DNA of 64,000 bases, from positions 1,756,001 to 1,820,000 of the forward strand of contig JARUPY010000533.1 of assembly GCA_029817715.1 (NCBI GenBank). Reading direction: 5' to 3'. The stretch comes from Melastoma dodecandrum. Taxonomy: Eukaryota > Streptophyta > Magnoliopsida > Myrtales > Melastomataceae. The notes under the pieces are model-generated. The model saw only the letters and a list, made by a program, of their open reading frames with translations, made no database searches and had not been told where the DNA came from. Each line of letters begins with the position of its first letter. Within the stretch, counting starts at the first letter, position 1. This document shows positions 60,705-64,000 of the stretch, piece by piece. The position numbers and the translations under genes are program-made.

Positions 60705-61858
60705 TGAATGCAAAAGGACCTGCCCATCTTCCATAGTCTTCAAGGAAAAAGACTTTTCACTTGGCTGCACACAAATTTCTGACATTAGCAAACTAACTCT
60801 GTGTTTGGTTGAGCAAGGCAACTTGGGAAATGAACGAGGAAAACTTCTGGGTGATGAGTTTTCAATTATGAGGGAGAAAAACCCTCGGATAAAATGATTT
60901 TTCCAGACATAAAAAATAACAAATCCCTCATATCTTCCCTATTTACATTGACCATACTGATTATCGATAAAACAGTATGTGCTTTCCATACCGCTATGAT
61001 GCAGAACAAAGACATCATTACTTTGCAAAACTTTTAACAAAATTGCTCTCAACAGTCAATTCTTGCCTTTAACCCACATTATGTATCATTTTTCAAACAG
61101 AAGCCTATTTATGACCATACAAGCTGAAACTCAAAGCTATGATGAGGACCACCACGACACTTTCTTATCGTCATAATATTTATGCATCATCAATGCAAAT
61201 CATCCATGACAACACAATATATATTAACCTTAAAAGGACTGCACCATTTCATCAACCAATACAATAATTTAGATAAAAAATTAATACAGAGAAGAAAAGG
61301 AGACACAGAGAGAGAAGGTTTCTGAAGCCGCACACTAGGTTCAAACTGGAAACCTCTAAATAAAAAGGTATAGAAAATTATAGATCAAGTGTCAAGTACA
61401 GGATTGTTGATAAACAGTAAAAGCAGCACCAGTCATGTCTTGCATAGTCAAGCAGATGTTAAAGGCTATTTGCTATATTAGAAAAAAACTACTCTTATAT
61501 TCGCTTGTGTAACATCTAGCAATATCAAATTGTTAGGGAAAAGCCACTATACCACAACAGAGCAAATATTTGGATATAGACCATAGCAAATAATTGCTCG
61601 GATGACATCCTCATTGTGGTTCCACGAATTGTTGGAAGCTTTCTGGCCATCCAGGAGGCCAGAATCTCTAAGCAAAGAGAGCAAGTCCTTTCTAAGTATA
61701 TCCATTTCTTTCATGGATTGCAGGGAAAGAAATTTTTTCCAACAGTAATCATATCCTGCAAAATTGACTTCCGCATTCTTCCAGCCCTCATAAGCACGCA
61801 GAAGTGCAATATGGTCACTGAAATCACGGGCAAACTGTTCTTTAGCTGCATCTGCCAA
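60705..61858 (-). pseudogene. Internal fragment of a DExH-box RNA helicase gene (DExH3/DExH5-type)
   Basis: Two exons with intact splice sites, 61858-61553 (102 codons) and 60764-60705 (20 codons). They encode [25 protein letters not shown]...[18 protein letters not shown]...[15 protein letters not shown] and PSEKSFSLKTMEDGQVLLHS. This is the helicase-associated/OB-fold region of large DHX36-like plant helicases. The ATPase core exons expected upstream and the exons expected downstream (ARETKIPYPWL-type) are absent from the window. The next coding sequence on the same strand belongs to an unrelated HD-Zip gene. Joining the 60705 donor to the HD-Zip acceptor would read CTA TAA, a stop, so no fusion protein is expected. 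Coding sequence is free of stops, so the copy is young or was recently functional. Confidence 0.65.
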
Positions 61859-63035
61859 CTAAGATTTGGGAGGAAATAAAGAAAACCATGATCAGTGAAC
61901 AGGCGAGTTTGTTGCTTAACTATGATATAACTCAAGTTCAATAGAAAATGAGGCATCAAAAGCATTACATTGCTCCAGAATCATTCCGAGCAGAAACTAG
62001 GAAACAGATGGAAATATGCATATAAACTAAAAAATTATCTCGAAATTTACGTAAAGGTGCCAAAGATTAACTTGTCAACCATATGATTCAAGGTCTGCAC
62101 AGTAATTATGGAGCCGAACCTAAATATTCTCAGGCTCGGGCTCGACTAAGGAATTACAGGCTCGAGCTCGGGTCAGATAAAGTTTGCCAAAGCGCACTGG
62201 TCAGATACAAGAAAAGGGGAAGCAAATCTGCAAATGATATCTATCCTTTCTACCAAAACAAATCTGCAAATGGTAAATATATTCTCTCTAAAGCAAGTAT
62301 CCACATAGTCTGAAGAAAAGAACAATGTCAGCATTACGAGGCATATGAGATTCCAGCAAATGTAAAATAAGAATAAAATGTTCTATAGCATGAAAGTTCC
62401 CAATTCTTAAGTTAAAGTCATGTGTGCCCATCTACATCAAAGGAACAAGACATCACAGTTAAGTGTATCTCAATGATTACAAAGCGAATTTTATAGGGAT
62501 GTACTAATTAGTGATTCATATCATCATTTATTGTGAAAAAAGAAAACCTACAGCAGGCTTCTACAAGAAAATTCCACCAATTTCCTCATAGCCAAGGCCC
62601 TGGCATTCCTTTCTACCAAAAAAATAAAGGCCCCGGCATTATATGAAGGGCTACTTTCTGGCAAAAAAACATGGATGTGGCAGTGCAACTAGATGCAAAA
62701 ATGTAGTTAAGCACATAACAGAATCAATTTAAACTTGAATTTGACTATTAACCATTAAAATGTTCTCATCAAAATATTCTTGCATAACCCTTAAATGGTG
62801 AAATCAAAAAACTTTGATTTCAATCATAGTTATTAATTCCGATTATTTCCAACTTCCTGGCCAATTTATCGAGTGCATTTATTATGTCGGAAAAGGAAGC
62901 ATTAATCATTTCAGGTCAAGCCAAGCACTCACATATTTGTTATGTTATATATATTCCCCCACTCACAAGCAATAATACATCATCAAATCTTCAACCAACT
63001 GTGGAAATACGTGCACAGTACAAATCATAGTTCTT
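61859..63035. other. Gene-free sequence
   Basis: No exons recognised. Repeated GGCTCGAGCTCGGG-like units lie at 62130-62175. AT-rich otherwise. Confidence 0.4.
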
Positions 63036-63400
63036 AAAAGCGCTACGAAGCGCGCTTAAAGCCCAAAAGCGAAGCGAAGCGACCCCTCGTCGCTTTTCTT
63101 CAGAGCGCTGGATCGATCTGTATGAAGCCCTCCAAAACGCGCGCTTTGCGCTTTAAAGCCCTCCAACGTAAATTTTCCTCTTCGAAAATAAACTTAAAAC
63201 TCATTTCTCCTTTGTCCGGCGCCATTTCTCATCCTTCTCAATCCTTAATCCCTGTCCATACTCTGTGCCCTTCCCCTTCCTCCTAGAAGCCCTACCCACC
63301 CTTTTCATAGCCCCGCCCCCTTCTCCTCATAAGCACCGTCCCCTCCCTATTAAAAGCGCGCTTTGCGCTTAAAGCGATTCGAGAGGTTAGCGCTTTTCGT
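63036..63400. mobile_element. GCGCTT-rich inverted-repeat element, possibly a MITE
   Basis: Begins AAAAGCGCTACGAAGCGCGC (about 63036) and ends GGTTAGCGCTTTT (about 63388-63400), so the outermost 10 bp are inverted repeats. Many GCGC/AAGCG motifs occur in both flanks. The interior is T/C-rich and non-coding. No clear target duplication was found, so the boundaries are uncertain. Confidence 0.4.
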
Positions 63401-63732
63401 GGGCTCTGCGCTTTCACAGCTACCAAGCGTAACACTATTTTGCTTTGTTTTGGTTTGGCAGGCAAAGATTTTGATTGTTGGGTGTATGTCTCTCTCTCTA
63501 TTATTGGCTTGTCGTCGTCCACGAGAAACTTCAAACCAGGGGAGATTGGTTTCTCTTCTTTTGTAAAAGTTTTCAAGACATGACAGAAAATTGCCAAAAT
63601 CAAATAATCCCTATTTCCCCAAGTTACATGCCTTTCGAACCTCTCGTAGGGCCCCATTTGGATCCTTGTTGTGGATTTGGCGAGTCTTCTGTTAGCTTCC
63701 TCAATTAAGGACCAGATTCGATCACTAGCTGC

Positions 63733-63990
63733 TTAAGAGTATGATGATGCATGTTCTGCAATCTTCCTGTTTACTGCATATTGCACGATGGACGAGGGTT
63801 GTGAAAAAGTTGAATCCATAGGAGCACCTGTCCTCGGAGTAACCATTGCTTTTCCGCCCCCCAGCATGCCGTCCCAATACAACGAGCAGGCCAAAGGAAG
63901 AAAGCATGGCAATTCGCTCTGGCATTGTGGCTTAATTGTTCTGCCTGGGGGCTGAATCACACGGTCGGCTTTACTCGACGAAACCATCAC
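63733..63990 (-). CDS. Unidentified open frame at the right edge, possible last exon
   Basis: Open for 85 codons on the minus strand, ending HASSYS and a stop at 63733-63735, and possibly continuing beyond the window. Residues include KADRVIQPPGRTIKPQCQSE and DGMLGGGKAMVTPRTGAPMD. I do not recognise the family. It could be the C-terminal exon of a real gene, another captured fragment, or chance. Confidence 0.25.
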   Translation of the reverse strand: MMVSSSKADRVIQPPGRTIKPQCQSELPCFLPLACSLYWDGMLGGGKAMVTPRTGAPMDSTFSQPSSIVQYAVNRKIAEHASSYS

Positions 63991-64000
63991 AGGGTTGCAT

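Noticed and set aside
62130..62175. Repeated GGCTCGAGCTCGGG-like units
   Set aside because: Too short and imperfect to define an element; noted only as a local repeat.

Overview
This is a nuclear window from a flowering plant. Every recognisable gene is an angiosperm gene with short GT-AG introns (mostly 80-300 bp), plant-only families are present (trichome birefringence-like, HD-Zip I, cytokinin dehydrogenase, GRAS, OSCA), and the spaces between genes are AT-rich with microsatellites and unusually many long G or C homopolymers. I cannot place it in a clade: protein resemblances are to angiosperms generally, and GC-rich coding genes (ABA2-, SCL3- and CCCH-like) sit next to AT-richer ones. Exon coordinates were worked out by hand from splice sites, reading-frame continuity and remembered family sequences; no alignment was run.

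Layout: an annexin D3-like gene (+) converges on an INTS9-like Integrator subunit gene (-), followed by an OSCA/CSC1-like mechanosensitive channel gene (-). A decayed three-LTR TRIM retrotransposon lies between that channel gene and an ABA2-like xanthoxin dehydrogenase gene (+). Then come a PICBP-like calmodulin-binding protein (+), a TBL-type wall polysaccharide O-acetyltransferase (+), an SCL3-like GRAS regulator (-), a DIR1-like lipid-transfer protein (+), and a seven-bladed WD40 protein of the JINGUBANG type (+). A UBP24-like deubiquitinase (-) is divergent from a small thylakoid-type protein resembling HCF153 (+). A tryptophan-rich unknown protein (-) follows. After a 4 kb gene-poor stretch come a cytokinin dehydrogenase (+), an NAD-dependent glycerol-3-phosphate dehydrogenase (+), a conserved unknown acidic/proline-rich protein (+), and a CCCH zinc-finger/RRM protein (-).

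From about 53 kb to the right end the window changes character: I find no intact gene. It holds microsatellites, a 2.2 kb stretch with the structure of a solo LTR (TG...CA ends flanked by CATGG on both sides), a small inverted-repeat element, and spliced-structure fragments of two unrelated genes on the same strand (two internal exons of a DExH RNA helicase, then the last two exons of an HD-Zip I factor without its homeodomain). A GCGCTT-rich inverted-repeat element and an unidentified open frame follow at the right edge.

There is no operon-like organisation. Several genes share hormone/stress themes (ABA synthesis, cytokinin breakdown, gibberellin-related SCL3, annexin, OSCA, calmodulin binding), but nothing in the sequence shows that they are co-regulated. 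The most unusual points are the captured or truncated gene fragments at the right end, the tandem TRIM, the solo LTR, three GC-AG introns, very short terminal coding exons, and a possible 108-residue N-terminal extension on the annexin.
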